From Fidelibacterota bacterium (GTDB lineage: Bacteria > Fidelibacterota > UBA8477 > JABMPR01), in assembly GCA_021734325.1 (NCBI GenBank), contig JAIPJF010000026.1:1-39261 (forward strand): 39,261 nt of DNA, in the 5' to 3' direction. Positions 24,729 to 33,678 of this stretch are shown here, piece after piece; the stretch's first letter is position 1; each line of letters starts with the position of its first letter. The translations under genes were made by a program, and so were the position numbers. The notes beneath the pieces were generated by a model that ran no database searches, had not been told where the DNA came from, and worked only from the letters and a program-made list of their open reading frames with translations.

Positions 24729-24858
24729 TAGATTTATGATTGAGTTACATTCTTGATACCCCGTCTATATGCCTTGATTTTTCTTCCTTAAGCTCTCATT
24801 CAAGTCCCTTGAGGAAAGCCGTTTGTAATTTTGAGATAGCCAAGTAAATTTCCATGCT

Positions 24859-25224
24859 ATGGGAATTCTAACAATCAAGAATCTGGTATTTTATGGCTAT
24901 CATGGTGTTCAGGATTTTGAAAAGGAACTGGGTGGCCGTTTCGAAGTTGATATAAAAATTCGCTATCCCTTCAGCCGCTGCTCGACTGAGGATACCCTAA
25001 ACAAGGCTGTGGACTATCAATTGGTTTACCAAGTGGTAGAAGATATGGTGACAAAAAGAAAATATCATCTCATCGAGACGCTGGCTGAGCACACCGCAAA
25101 TGCGTTGGTCGAACAATTTGACCTTGATGAGGTGACAGTCATTCTCCGGAAAACGAAGGTTCCCATTGATGCGGTTCTGGACTATGTGGAGGTTGAGGTT
25201 TCCCGGCAGGGTGCAGCTTCATGA
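24859..25224 (+). CDS. folB: Dihydroneopterin aldolase
   Basis: A 121-residue enzyme that converts dihydroneopterin to 6-hydroxymethyl-dihydropterin in folate synthesis. Visible signatures are LVFYGYHGVQDFEKELGGRF near the start, VDYQLVYQVVEDMV and HLIETLAEHTANAL. Length is normal. It is the first gene of a folate/nucleotide cluster, with folK overlapping its end by four bases (ATGA). No strong ribosome site is seen before its ATG. Confidence 0.95.
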   Translation: MGILTIKNLVFYGYHGVQDFEKELGGRFEVDIKIRYPFSRCSTEDTLNKAVDYQLVYQVVEDMVTKRKYHLIETLAEHTANALVEQFDLDEVTVILRKTKVPIDAVLDYVEVEVSRQGAAS

Positions 25225-25724
25225 CACGCGTCCTGCTCAGCATTGGATCAAATCAAAAAGACCCTCAGACCCAAATTCGGAATGCCTACCATAGCTTGTG
25301 CAAGGATTTCACAAACCTTCATTTGAGCAGATTATATATCACCGAGCCCGTCGGATATCAGGCCCAACCTCCCTTTATCAATGCTGCCATTACACTTGAA
25401 ACGAATTATACGGCACCGGAGCTGCTCAAGGTGTTGCACGATATAGAATTGAAGACTGGAAGATCCCGTCAAACCGAATCACGGAATGGTCCCCGGACGC
25501 TTGATCTGGATATCATTTTATTTGGCAATGAGATCTGGTCGGAATCGGAGATTTGTATCCCTCATCCACGATTCAGATCCAGGAGATTTGTGTTGACCCC
25601 AGCTGCAGAAATTGCTTCAGAAATGTGCGATCCAGAGGGGCGGAAGACGATTTCACAGTACCTGGATGAATGCTCGGATAAACACTGGGTGAGATTGATA
25701 GAGGAGCCGGTCGAAGCGCTTTGA
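25221..25724 (+). CDS. folK: Hydroxymethyldihydropterin pyrophosphokinase
   Basis: A 167-residue HPPK that transfers pyrophosphate from ATP to 6-hydroxymethyl-dihydropterin, the step after FolB. The signature NGPRTLDLDIILFGN with its metal-binding Asp pair is intact, as are LLSIGSNQKDPQTQIRNAY at the start and HPRFRSRRFVLTPAAEIA. It overlaps folB and the downstream kinase by four bases each, so the three are co-translated. Confidence 0.95.
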   Translation: MTRVLLSIGSNQKDPQTQIRNAYHSLCKDFTNLHLSRLYITEPVGYQAQPPFINAAITLETNYTAPELLKVLHDIELKTGRSRQTESRNGPRTLDLDIILFGNEIWSESEICIPHPRFRSRRFVLTPAAEIASEMCDPEGRKTISQYLDECSDKHWVRLIEEPVEAL

Positions 25725-26359
25725 GAAATTTGTATCACATAGCCATCGAGGGCGTCATCGGAGTGGGAAAAACCAGTCTTTCTGAACGGCTGGCCCAAAA
25801 ACTGGATGCCCGTCTCGTCCTGGAAGAGTTTGAGGAGAATCCCTTTCTGAGTTCATTCTACGGTGATCGGAAACGCTATGCATTTCAAACCCAACTTTTC
25901 TTCCTGTTGAGCCGTTACCGACAATTTCAGGATTTGCGTCAAACGGAGCTATTCTCCAAGCTATTAATAACTGACTATATGTTTCAGAAAGATAGGCTGT
26001 TTGCCTATTTGAATCTGGATGAGAATGAAATGGCATTATACGATCGAATTGCCGGTATGATGGAAGAGACCATCAGTCACCCTGATCTGGTGATTTATTT
26101 GCAGGCAGATACCGATCGCTTATTGTACAACATCCGTAAGCGCGGTCGTGATTTTGAGTCGAACATCAACAGCGATTATATTGCGGCATTGAATCAGGTC
26201 TATAACGAGTATTTCTTCAGGTATAAGGCCTCACCCTTACTCATTATCAACGCCACAGATATCGATTTTGTGAACGACGAAGATGATCTGGCAGATCTAC
26301 TGGCCACCATCAGACAGCCCATTGAGGGAACAAAATTTTACAACCCGATCAAGCGGTGA
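25721..26359 (+). CDS. Deoxynucleoside kinase
   Basis: A 212-residue kinase of the dGK/dAK (dNK) family that phosphorylates deoxynucleosides in salvage. It has the P-loop EGVIGVGKTSL, the substrate segment FEENPFLSSFY, the aromatic stretch FQTQLFFLLSRYRQF, and a lid with arginines (IRKRGRDFE). It uses a TTG start that overlaps the folK stop (TTGA). The position next to folate genes is common in Bacteroidetes-like genomes. Substrate preference cannot be read. Confidence 0.92.
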   Translation: MRNLYHIAIEGVIGVGKTSLSERLAQKLDARLVLEEFEENPFLSSFYGDRKRYAFQTQLFFLLSRYRQFQDLRQTELFSKLLITDYMFQKDRLFAYLNLDENEMALYDRIAGMMEETISHPDLVIYLQADTDRLLYNIRKRGRDFESNINSDYIAALNQVYNEYFFRYKASPLLIINATDIDFVNDEDDLADLLATIRQPIEGTKFYNPIKR

Positions 26360-26363
26360 TATC

Positions 26364-26549
26364 ATGCGTTATCTATTATTATTCTTGCTGGCATATTACA
26401 TCTTTAGAACAGTACGACGTTTATTGAGCAATTTGAAGATTCGAATCGCCAACTCCGAAGAGGTTAAAAACGGGGTAGCTGAACCTCACTCCCGATTACA
26501 GGTGGATGAAGCTGACATCGAGGATGCAGAGTTCAAAGATCTTGATTAA
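26364..26549 (+). CDS. Small membrane protein, DUF4834-like
   Basis: A 61-residue protein with an N-terminal transmembrane helix (MRYLLLFLLAYYIFRTVRRL) followed by a charged tail that ends in the acidic DEADIEDAEFKDLD. This layout (helix, basic turn, acidic end) resembles DUF4834 proteins of Bacteroidetes-like bacteria. It starts four bases after the deoxynucleoside kinase stop, so it belongs to that operon. The function is unknown. Confidence 0.75.
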   Translation: MRYLLLFLLAYYIFRTVRRLLSNLKIRIANSEEVKNGVAEPHSRLQVDEADIEDAEFKDLD

Positions 26550-26609
26550 AAGCACCAAAACCCTCCCTGAAATGATTTTATTCAGTTTGTACATTGCGAC
26601 TGAACCTAC

Positions 26610-26638
26610 TTGCCCAAAGCCATTATTTATCTTATAAT
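26610..26638 (+). promoter_or_regulatory. Sigma-70-like promoter for a probably leaderless gene
   Basis: TTGCCC (26610-26615), a 17-base spacer and a perfect TATAAT (26633-26638). Transcription would start about seven bases on, which is exactly at the GTG of the ATPase gene (26646). Confidence 0.6.
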
Positions 26639-26645
26639 TTCGCCC

Positions 26646-27074
26646 GTGAAGAGTGCAGATAAAAAGCAAGTATTTGATCATTCCCTGGCCATCCCGTCAG
26701 ATATCAGAGAAATTGAAAAAGTGCAGGACTTTGCCAGAAATGTTCTGGCAACAAGTAGCTACCCCAGTGATATACAGCATGACATCATCCTGGCTTTGCA
26801 GGAGGGTGTAAATAATGCAATTAAGCATGGCAATGGAAACGCCCTGGACCAGGAAGTTTGCATCAAGATGACACTTTATGATTCCCATCTGGAATTAAGT
26901 ATCAGAGATAAAGGATTAGGTTTTGATCGTGATGGTTTGAAAGATCCAACCCAACCGGATGCGCGCATGCGCTGCAATGGCAGGGGCCTGTTGTTTATCG
27001 AAAACTACATGGATGAAATTTGCTTTATTCGCAATGAAGAATATCACGAACTAAAAATGATCCGGTATCGATGA
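26646..27074 (+). CDS. RsbW-like ATP-binding protein (anti-sigma kinase fold)
   Basis: A 142-residue GHKL ATPase of the HATPase_c_2 group. The N box is EGVNNAIKHGN, the G1 box IRDKGLGFD and the G2 box NGRGLLFIENYMDEI. Relatives (RsbW, SpoIIAB, BtrW) bind and phosphorylate anti-sigma antagonists, but no sigma factor or STAS gene is adjacent. The start is uncertain: TTG at 26610 would overlap the promoter's -35 box, while GTG at 26646 follows TATAAT by seven bases and lacks a ribosome site, so a leaderless start is favoured. The end overlaps the next gene by four bases. Confidence 0.88.
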   Translation: MKSADKKQVFDHSLAIPSDIREIEKVQDFARNVLATSSYPSDIQHDIILALQEGVNNAIKHGNGNALDQEVCIKMTLYDSHLELSIRDKGLGFDRDGLKDPTQPDARMRCNGRGLLFIENYMDEICFIRNEEYHELKMIRYR

Positions 27075-27673
27075 ATAAATACCTATTTATCCTCATTCTG
27101 ATCTTTTTCATCTCGTCTGGTTCTGCTTTCTCGCAGTCAGAGGATTTTATAAAATACAAAACATTTGGTCCTGATATGGAACTCTTAAGCTATGGTGGAA
27201 GTCTGGGGGGTTTTTTTCATTTTTATCCCAGAGAAAATTCCAGTTTTAGTATTGAGTCTGATTGGGCCATTGTCGAAAACAATGATTCCTTCTCGTATTA
27301 CTATTACAATCAACCAGTTACCATCAACAATCAAAACCTGAGTATGGTAAAAGTATTAGCGGGCTATTCCTGGTTTCCCTTTATGGAGACCATGCATCCA
27401 TCTCTGCAATTGGGCACTTTTGGTGCTGTCGGCCCACTCATCTCCCTGAACACTGATGATGATGACACATTCCTGGACCGGTGGCAGCATGTAGAGACAG
27501 ATATTACGGCAATGATCCGACTGGGAATTGTCGTAAGGGTCTTAAACGGTGAAGGTTCCTCCTATTCCTTCAAGTTGGGTTACGACTATGCGAAATTTGA
27601 TAAAATAATCGATAGCCGTCAGACTTACGAGGGTCTCTTCTTCCAGGCCGGGATGGAGTTCCTGCACCGGTGA
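27071..27673 (+). CDS. Small outer-membrane barrel-like protein
   Basis: A 200-residue exported protein with a signal peptide (residues 1-21, ending in SAFSQ). The rest shows alternating strands (GGSLGGFFHFYP, SSFSIESDW, AGYSWFPF, SYSFKLGYDYAKF) and ends in an amphipathic segment, AGMEFLHR, which suggests an eight-strand OmpW/OprF-like barrel. I do not recognise a named family. ATGA overlaps the ATPase gene, and rsmE overlaps its stop (GTGA). Confidence 0.78.
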   Translation: MNKYLFILILIFFISSGSAFSQSEDFIKYKTFGPDMELLSYGGSLGGFFHFYPRENSSFSIESDWAIVENNDSFSYYYYNQPVTINNQNLSMVKVLAGYSWFPFMETMHPSLQLGTFGAVGPLISLNTDDDDTFLDRWQHVETDITAMIRLGIVVRVLNGEGSSYSFKLGYDYAKFDKIIDSRQTYEGLFFQAGMEFLHR

Positions 27674-28395
27674 TCACCGGTGAACAAGTCTATCTGCCGG
27701 CATTACAGGGCGGGCAATCGCGCATCACAATAGAGGGCTCTGAATTTCATCATCTTATTCGTGTTCGGAGATATGATGTGGGGGATGAAATATGGGTAGT
27801 CAATGGTCAAGGGCTGGGAGTTCTGACCTGTATTGAGTCCATCGAACAGGAATCCCTGGTTCTGAAAATTAATCAGGAAGTATTGGAGCGTGGGGAAATG
27901 GCCAGAAAAATCACGCTGGTCGTTGCCAATTTAAAAGGTGATCATTTGGAACTGGTGACAGAAAAAGCTACCGAATTGGGTGTCCAGGAAATTGTTCCCC
28001 TCCTTACGGATCATACGATTAAAAAGGGACTCAATCGGGATCGTCTGGAACGGATTGCCATTGCCGCAATGAAGCAGAGTCGTCGATCAAGACTTCCCAT
28101 AATACGGAATTTGACCCCTTTTCATAGCTTTGTCCAGCAACAGCTCCAGGGTATCCATCTTTTCTGTTATGCTGATGATTCAAGCCAATCCATTCTTGAG
28201 ATTGACAAGATTCATGTCTCTGAGGAAATTTTTATATGGATTGGTCCAGAGGGGGATTGGTCAAAGGATGAAATTGATTTAGCCTCCTTTTCCAACTATA
28301 CTTTCACGGGTCTGGGACCCAGACGCTTACGGGCTGAAACGGCAGCTATTCATGCCGTTGGAATCCTATCAGCCATTCTTCAGGATCCCTCATAA
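27670..28395 (+). CDS. rsmE: 16S rRNA (uracil1498-N3)-methyltransferase
   Basis: A 241-residue SPOUT methyltransferase that modifies U1498 in the decoding region of 16S rRNA. Signatures: FHHLIRVRRYDVGDEI near the start, LVTEKATELGVQEIVPLLTD in the middle, and the knot region EEIFIWIGPEGDWSKDEI followed by GLGPRRLRAETAAIHAV. The start is GTG, overlapping the previous stop. Confidence 0.96.
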   Translation: MITGEQVYLPALQGGQSRITIEGSEFHHLIRVRRYDVGDEIWVVNGQGLGVLTCIESIEQESLVLKINQEVLERGEMARKITLVVANLKGDHLELVTEKATELGVQEIVPLLTDHTIKKGLNRDRLERIAIAAMKQSRRSRLPIIRNLTPFHSFVQQQLQGIHLFCYADDSSQSILEIDKIHVSEEIFIWIGPEGDWSKDEIDLASFSNYTFTGLGPRRLRAETAAIHAVGILSAILQDPS

Positions 28396-28413
28396 CCCCT
28401 AAAAGGAGCACTC

Positions 28414-28758
28414 ATGTCACAGGACTGTATTTTCTGCAAAATTTTACGTGGCGACATACCAGCGAGCCTATTATATGAGGACAGTGATGTCATCGCTTTC
28501 AAAGATATAAGCCCGGAGGCGCCGACTCACATATTGGTCATCCCACGGAAACATATCTCGGGTCCGGCAGCGCTGACTGAAGAGGACAAGGACCTTATGG
28601 GCAAGCTGGTCAAAGTTGGCGTCGACCTGGCCAAAGAATTCGGCTTATCCGATGGGTATAGACTTGTAATGAATGATGGGAAACGCGCTGGCCAGACTGT
28701 GTTCCATTTGCACATGCACCTCCTGGGTGGAAGGACGATGACCTGGCCACCAGGGTAA
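28414..28758 (+). CDS. HIT-family nucleotide-binding protein
   Basis: A 114-residue HINT-like protein. The opening CIFCKILRGDIPASLLYED and the histidine triad FHLHMHLLGGR are intact. Members hydrolyse phosphoramidate bonds on AMP; the physiological substrate is usually unknown. AAAGGAG precedes the ATG. It lies between rsmE and smc, probably in the same transcript as rsmE. Confidence 0.95.
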   Translation: MSQDCIFCKILRGDIPASLLYEDSDVIAFKDISPEAPTHILVIPRKHISGPAALTEEDKDLMGKLVKVGVDLAKEFGLSDGYRLVMNDGKRAGQTVFHLHMHLLGGRTMTWPPG

Positions 28759-28823
28759 ACCAGAAGAGAGTCGATTTTCGTATTATGTATTGTTATACCC
28801 GTCCTTGGAGAAAAAGCTAAAAT

Positions 28824-31800
28824 ATGTATATATCCGATCTTGAGATAAAAGGATTTAAATCCTTCGCGGAACCTACGAAACTGAAATTCGCTGAAGGTTT
28901 GACCTGTATTGTCGGTCCAAACGGGTGTGGTAAAACAAATGTCGTAGATGCTATTCGTTGGGTACTGGGTGAACAAAAATCTTCTGTGCTTCGAAGTCAG
29001 GCCATGCATGATGTTATCTTTAGTGGAACATCGAAACGCAAACAGGTGAACTTTGCCGAGGTTTCATTGATCATACATAATGATCGTGGAGTACTTCCGG
29101 TGGAGTATACCGACGTCGTCATTACCCGTCGTGTCTTCAGGGATGGAGCCAGTGAATTCTTTATAAATAAAAATGCCTGTCGACTGAAGGATATTCATGA
29201 TCTTTTCGTAGATACTGGCATGGGTTCGGATGCCTATTCCGTGATTGAACTGAAAATGGTAGAATCCATTCTAAGTGAAAGTAAAGAGGAACGTCGACGT
29301 CTGATCGAGGAAGCGTCCGGGATCAACAAATACAAACAGCAGCGCCGCCTTTCCATGCGTCGTCTGGATTCCACTGAGATCGATCTTCACCGAGTCAACG
29401 ATATCATCATGGAGGTTGATAAAAGTGTGGGCAACTTGCGTCGGCAATTGGCCAAATATAAACGCTTTGATCGGGTTCAAGGCCAACTGAAAGAGGACGA
29501 GATCGCGTTGGCAGTCTTTCACAACAATAACGTACTTGAGCAGTTAGTACCCATACGTCAGCGCATTGCTCAAATAAGGGATGGATACGGCGCCAGTGGT
29601 GAGGAAGTCAACCTGGAAGAGAAGCGTGTTGAAGAAGCCAAGTCTCAGCTGAACTTGATCGAGAAGGAATTTGGGGAGCAGCAGGAAAAGGTTAATGCCC
29701 ATCAACTCGATCGGGTGAATATTGAGCAAACGCTCGCCCTTGCTGAAGAGAAAATTGCAGCGTCCAATGCTGCCCTGGATCGTGTCCGGGTTGAACAAAG
29801 CACGCTGATTGAGCGGGAAGAATCTTCGCTGGCTCTCCAGGATGACCTGGAAAATCAGCGAGCGCATTTGTTACCACGGATAGAAGAAGCCAAGGGCAGG
29901 GATGAAGTTCTGAAGGCCGCTTTTGATGAAGCGGTTGAACGATACCGCTCCGCCAAATCTGAGGTTGATGCACAAAACCAGAAGCATATGGAACTGCTCA
30001 ACGCATTGGGGGACCTGAATCATCAAAAAAGTCATCAGGAAGCAGCCCTTGCCCAGTATGAAAGCAGCATTGAACATTTAAATGGGAAAATGACCCGTCT
30101 GACGGGATCCAAAGACCAGTTCCAGCAGGAACTTAAGCTGGTGGTCACAGATTTTACTGAGGCCGAAACTGAGTATAAGGGCCTGGAAGAGAAGGTCGCA
30201 ACACTCGAAATAGAATTCCAGGACCTGCAGGCCAGGCTGAATGAAACCCGTGAAACGCTTGCAAAGAAGAGGGGTCAGCGGGTCAGTGTAGAAAATCAGC
30301 TCAATTTTTATGAAGAGTTACTTGAATCGGGAGAGGGCTATTCACGGGGGGTGAGAGCGCTCTTAAATGTGGACACAGAGCAACTCGGTATTCTCGGGAC
30401 CGTGGCAGATCTGCTCACAGTGGATGAACGCTATGAGACGGCCATTCAGGCTGCGCTGGGCTCATTGGCAGAAGCCCTGGTTATCAAAGATCGGGAATCA
30501 GCATTTAAAGCCATCGCCTTTCTGCGGAAAGAGAATTCAGGAACAGCTACTTTTCTGCCTCTGGAGCCATTGAAGCAAACAAAATTAATCGCCAACAAAA
30601 TTGAGGCAGGGGAACACATTATTGGACCGGCCCTTGATTATATCACTCCCCAGCTCGGCTATGAAGCACTTGCTCAATTATTGTTCAGCGATCTTGTCAT
30701 TGTCGACGAAGCATATAAACCCAGCTGGACAAAACTTACCGGACGTGCCGTGAGTGTAGACGGAACCCTGTATGATACCTTTGGTGTGATCAAGGGCGGT
30801 ACTGGTCGTGAAGGAGAAGACACGATCATTGGCCGTAAGGATAGAATTCAACGCTTGAGAGAGCAGTTCTCACAATTGGTAACTGAAATCGAAGAACTCA
30901 GCATATTGATTGAAAAGACCCACACAGAAGCTGGTGCCCTGGAAAGAGAATTGAGGACCACAAGAGCCTCAAGAGATGATCAGCGTCAGATCCTCCTGGA
31001 AGTAGAGCGCAAGCAATCCAGAGCACAATATGGGATAAATTCGACGGAAGCGGATGTCAAAAGTGTCAATCAGGAACTTGAGGAGCTACAGCAGGCAATC
31101 AAGGAATCCAAAGCACGAATTGAGTCATTTCTTCCCCAGTTGAAAGAGGTCGAAGCCCAGCGAAAGGCAACGGAGGCAGAGATCGTGCGAATGGAGGAAT
31201 CACTCCAATCGTTGCTCAGTGATCGGGATGCTACCAGCGAAGCTGCACAGGAAGGGCGTCTGGAACATGTGAATCTCAGTAGTGAAGAGCGCAATCTGAA
31301 TACTCGGTTGACCAGTATTTCAGAGACCGTGAAAGAAATAAAAATACGCCAACAAACCTTGGCGCAGGAGAAAGAGCATCATGGCGAATCTTTGAAAGCC
31401 AATCAGGAGATCAAGGAGACAGAAAAATCTAATCTTGTCTCTATCAAATCGATCCTTGAACGCGAATTGGAACAACTGGCAGAGATCTCCAATAAGGTTC
31501 AAGTGAAACGTCAGGCGTTGAATGAACTCGAACTACGACTCCGGGATCATCATCATCAGCGTGAGGCTGTTGCCGATGAACTAAGAGAACTCTCTGTCTC
31601 TGCAGCCAATTTGGACGCGAAGAAACAACATATTGCCGACCGGATCCAGGAAAAATATCTATGCGAAATTCCCCTGAATCTGGAATTGGGTGAATTTGAT
31701 CCCGAGCAGGTTGAAAAACGAATTCGAAGGAGCCAGTCCTTTATTGAGAGTCTGGGTCCCATCAACATGGCGGTTCAGGATGAATTTGAAGCAGAGCAGG

Positions 31801-32345
31801 GACGTCTTAATTTTTTAAAGGAACAACAGGCAGACCTCATGGAAGCCAAATCCAGTCTTCTGGAAACCATTTCTAAATTAGACCGAATAGCCAGAAAGCA
31901 GTTCAGAGAAACCTTCGGATTGATACAGGAGCATTTCAAGGGGACATTTGGTATGCTTTTCGACGGTGGTGAAGCGCACTTGCTCCTGGAGAATCCAGAT
32001 GATGTACTTGAAAGCGATATTATCATCAAGGCCACGCCCCGGGGTAAGAAAACCCAGAATTTGAAGATGTTATCTGCCGGCGAGAAAGCATTAACCGCGA
32101 TTGCACTGCTCTTTGCAATCTATCAGGTGAAACCAAGCCCCTACTGTGTTCTGGATGAGATCGACGCTCCCCTGGATGACAGAAATATTCGTAAATATAC
32201 AAAAATGTTGGAACACTTTTCCACTCATACGCAATTCATCGTTATTACACATAACAAGCTGACCATGGAAGCCGCCAAATACCTTTACGGGGTAACCATG
32301 GAGGAGGAAGGAGTATCCCGTCTTGTATCTGTTCAATTTACTTAA
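28824..32345 (+). CDS. smc: Chromosome segregation ATPase SMC
   Basis: A 1173-residue SMC. The Walker A motif is GPNGCGKT (residues 31-38). Long coiled coils run at about 170-500 and 670-1010. The hinge lies at about 510-660 (LGTVADLLTVDERYETAIQA and TFGVIKGGTGREGE). The C-terminal head has the signature LSAGEKALTAIALLFA and Walker B YCVLDEIDAPLDD. It condenses and aligns sister chromosomes with ScpA/ScpB, which are not in the window. Length is standard. The next gene starts inside its last 23 bases. Confidence 0.97.
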   Translation: MYISDLEIKGFKSFAEPTKLKFAEGLTCIVGPNGCGKTNVVDAIRWVLGEQKSSVLRSQAMHDVIFSGTSKRKQVNFAEVSLIIHNDRGVLPVEYTDVVITRRVFRDGASEFFINKNACRLKDIHDLFVDTGMGSDAYSVIELKMVESILSESKEERRRLIEEASGINKYKQQRRLSMRRLDSTEIDLHRVNDIIMEVDKSVGNLRRQLAKYKRFDRVQGQLKEDEIALAVFHNNNVLEQLVPIRQRIAQIRDGYGASGEEVNLEEKRVEEAKSQLNLIEKEFGEQQEKVNAHQLDRVNIEQTLALAEEKIAASNAALDRVRVEQSTLIEREESSLALQDDLENQRAHLLPRIEEAKGRDEVLKAAFDEAVERYRSAKSEVDAQNQKHMELLNALGDLNHQKSHQEAALAQYESSIEHLNGKMTRLTGSKDQFQQELKLVVTDFTEAETEYKGLEEKVATLEIEFQDLQARLNETRETLAKKRGQRVSVENQLNFYEELLESGEGYSRGVRALLNVDTEQLGILGTVADLLTVDERYETAIQAALGSLAEALVIKDRESAFKAIAFLRKENSGTATFLPLEPLKQTKLIANKIEAGEHIIGPALDYITPQLGYEALAQLLFSDLVIVDEAYKPSWTKLTGRAVSVDGTLYDTFGVIKGGTGREGEDTIIGRKDRIQRLREQFSQLVTEIEELSILIEKTHTEAGALERELRTTRASRDDQRQILLEVERKQSRAQYGINSTEADVKSVNQELEELQQAIKESKARIESFLPQLKEVEAQRKATEAEIVRMEESLQSLLSDRDATSEAAQEGRLEHVNLSSEERNLNTRLTSISETVKEIKIRQQTLAQEKEHHGESLKANQEIKETEKSNLVSIKSILERELEQLAEISNKVQVKRQALNELELRLRDHHHQREAVADELRELSVSAANLDAKKQHIADRIQEKYLCEIPLNLELGEFDPEQVEKRIRRSQSFIESLGPINMAVQDEFEAEQGRLNFLKEQQADLMEAKSSLLETISKLDRIARKQFRETFGLIQEHFKGTFGMLFDGGEAHLLLENPDDVLESDIIIKATPRGKKTQNLKMLSAGEKALTAIALLFAIYQVKPSPYCVLDEIDAPLDDRNIRKYTKMLEHFSTHTQFIVITHNKLTMEAAKYLYGVTMEEEGVSRLVSVQFT

Positions 32346-33678
32346 AAAATCCCTGCTGTTACTGGTCCTCACCCTAAACCTGTTCGCAGAGGGAGATTAC
32401 GTTGACGCCGATCTTGGCGTTTCCCTGGATTATTCAAGATTTTCCATCGAAGGTGGCGTCTATCTGGATGTGTATCTTCTGATTCCCAAGACAGCCTTTA
32501 CCTATGAAATTGCCGGGACAGAATTTGAGGCACAGGTCGTATTTCAAGTGGCACTCCTCCAGGGTGATATCGTACCCTACCCCCCAGATCGGTGGCAGCG
32601 CACCTATCGTGCAAGGAATCAAGCAGAAGTGACCAGCTTGGGGTTTATTCCTGATATCAGCAAATTTTATGTTGAGGCCGGGGACTATTCGCTTCAGGTT
32701 GACATTCTGGATGTAAACTCAAACCGGAGACAACGGATCAGAAAACCGATCTCGCTTAACTTGTTTCCCGATGAGGAGTTGACGATTTCGGATCTAACCA
32801 TTGCCTCTCAAATTGTTAAAACCGAGACAGAGTCCGTATTCACGAAGTATGGCCATGATGTGGTTCCCAATGCTGAACGGGTATTTACGGTCGAAAATCC
32901 CTTGCTGTACTACTATTTTGAAGCCTATGGGTTGATCGATACTGGCTCATATCAGGTCCATCCCGAAGTCTTGTCTATTGCCGGGGATGTGGTAAAGGAT
33001 TTATATATTCAAACCAAGAAAAGTAGAGGAAAATCTGCTGTAGAGTGGGGAGGGGTGAATACGAGCGACCTGTCCTCCGGGATCTATAAACTCTCACTGA
33101 CCTTTAGCGACATGAGCAACAATGCACAGGTAAATCAAAAAAAGACCTTTTATGTGGTAAGGCCCAAGGAAATAGTCGAAGAAGAACCGACCTTTGACTC
33201 AGATTCATACATGTCAATGAATGAATCGCAGTTGGATGAAGATTATCAATTGGTCAGCCTGATTATGACGAAAAAAGAACAGAAGATGTATAAACGGTCC
33301 AAGCTGGAAGCAAAACGAAGGATACTGACATCCGTTTGGATGCGCCATGACCCCGATCCAGATACACCTGCTAATGAATTCAAGATAGAATTTTACAAAC
33401 GCATTCAATTGGCAAATAGAGAATATAATTCAGAAGCAACCGAAGGCTGGAAGACAGACCGGGGTAGAGTCCTGATCCAGTATGGGCAACCCAGCACTGT
33501 ATCAAGAAATACAACAGGTATGGGTGAGAAGCCCTGGGAGTCTTGGCACTATTTTGATATTCAGGGCGGTATAATATTTGTCTTTGTCGATCGAAACGGA
33601 TATGGAGATTTTCAGCTGGTTCATTCAACAGCCCGTGATGAGATCCAGGATGATTCCTGGAGAAGATTGCTTAACTAA
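32323..33678 (+). CDS. GWxTD domain-containing exported protein
   Basis: A 451-residue exported protein. It starts at TTG, nine bases after GGAAGGAG inside the end of smc. The signal peptide is residues 1-22 (LLLLVLTLNLFAEG). Beta-rich repeats fill about 30-290. The C-terminal GWxTD domain, about 320-451, includes EGWKTDRGRVLIQYGQPSTV. The family is typical of FCB-type bacteria; its role is unknown, probably periplasmic or envelope-related. The overlap with smc suggests coupled expression, although the products have no evident link. Confidence 0.9.
   Translation: MYLFNLLKKSLLLLVLTLNLFAEGDYVDADLGVSLDYSRFSIEGGVYLDVYLLIPKTAFTYEIAGTEFEAQVVFQVALLQGDIVPYPPDRWQRTYRARNQAEVTSLGFIPDISKFYVEAGDYSLQVDILDVNSNRRQRIRKPISLNLFPDEELTISDLTIASQIVKTETESVFTKYGHDVVPNAERVFTVENPLLYYYFEAYGLIDTGSYQVHPEVLSIAGDVVKDLYIQTKKSRGKSAVEWGGVNTSDLSSGIYKLSLTFSDMSNNAQVNQKKTFYVVRPKEIVEEEPTFDSDSYMSMNESQLDEDYQLVSLIMTKKEQKMYKRSKLEAKRRILTSVWMRHDPDPDTPANEFKIEFYKRIQLANREYNSEATEGWKTDRGRVLIQYGQPSTVSRNTTGMGEKPWESWHYFDIQGGIIFVFVDRNGYGDFQLVHSTARDEIQDDSWRRLLN

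Noticed and set aside
24789..24822. Imperfect hairpin after the response regulator as a terminator
   Set aside because: The stem TTCCTTAAG/CTTGAGGAA has a wide loop and no proper T-run, so the evidence is too weak.
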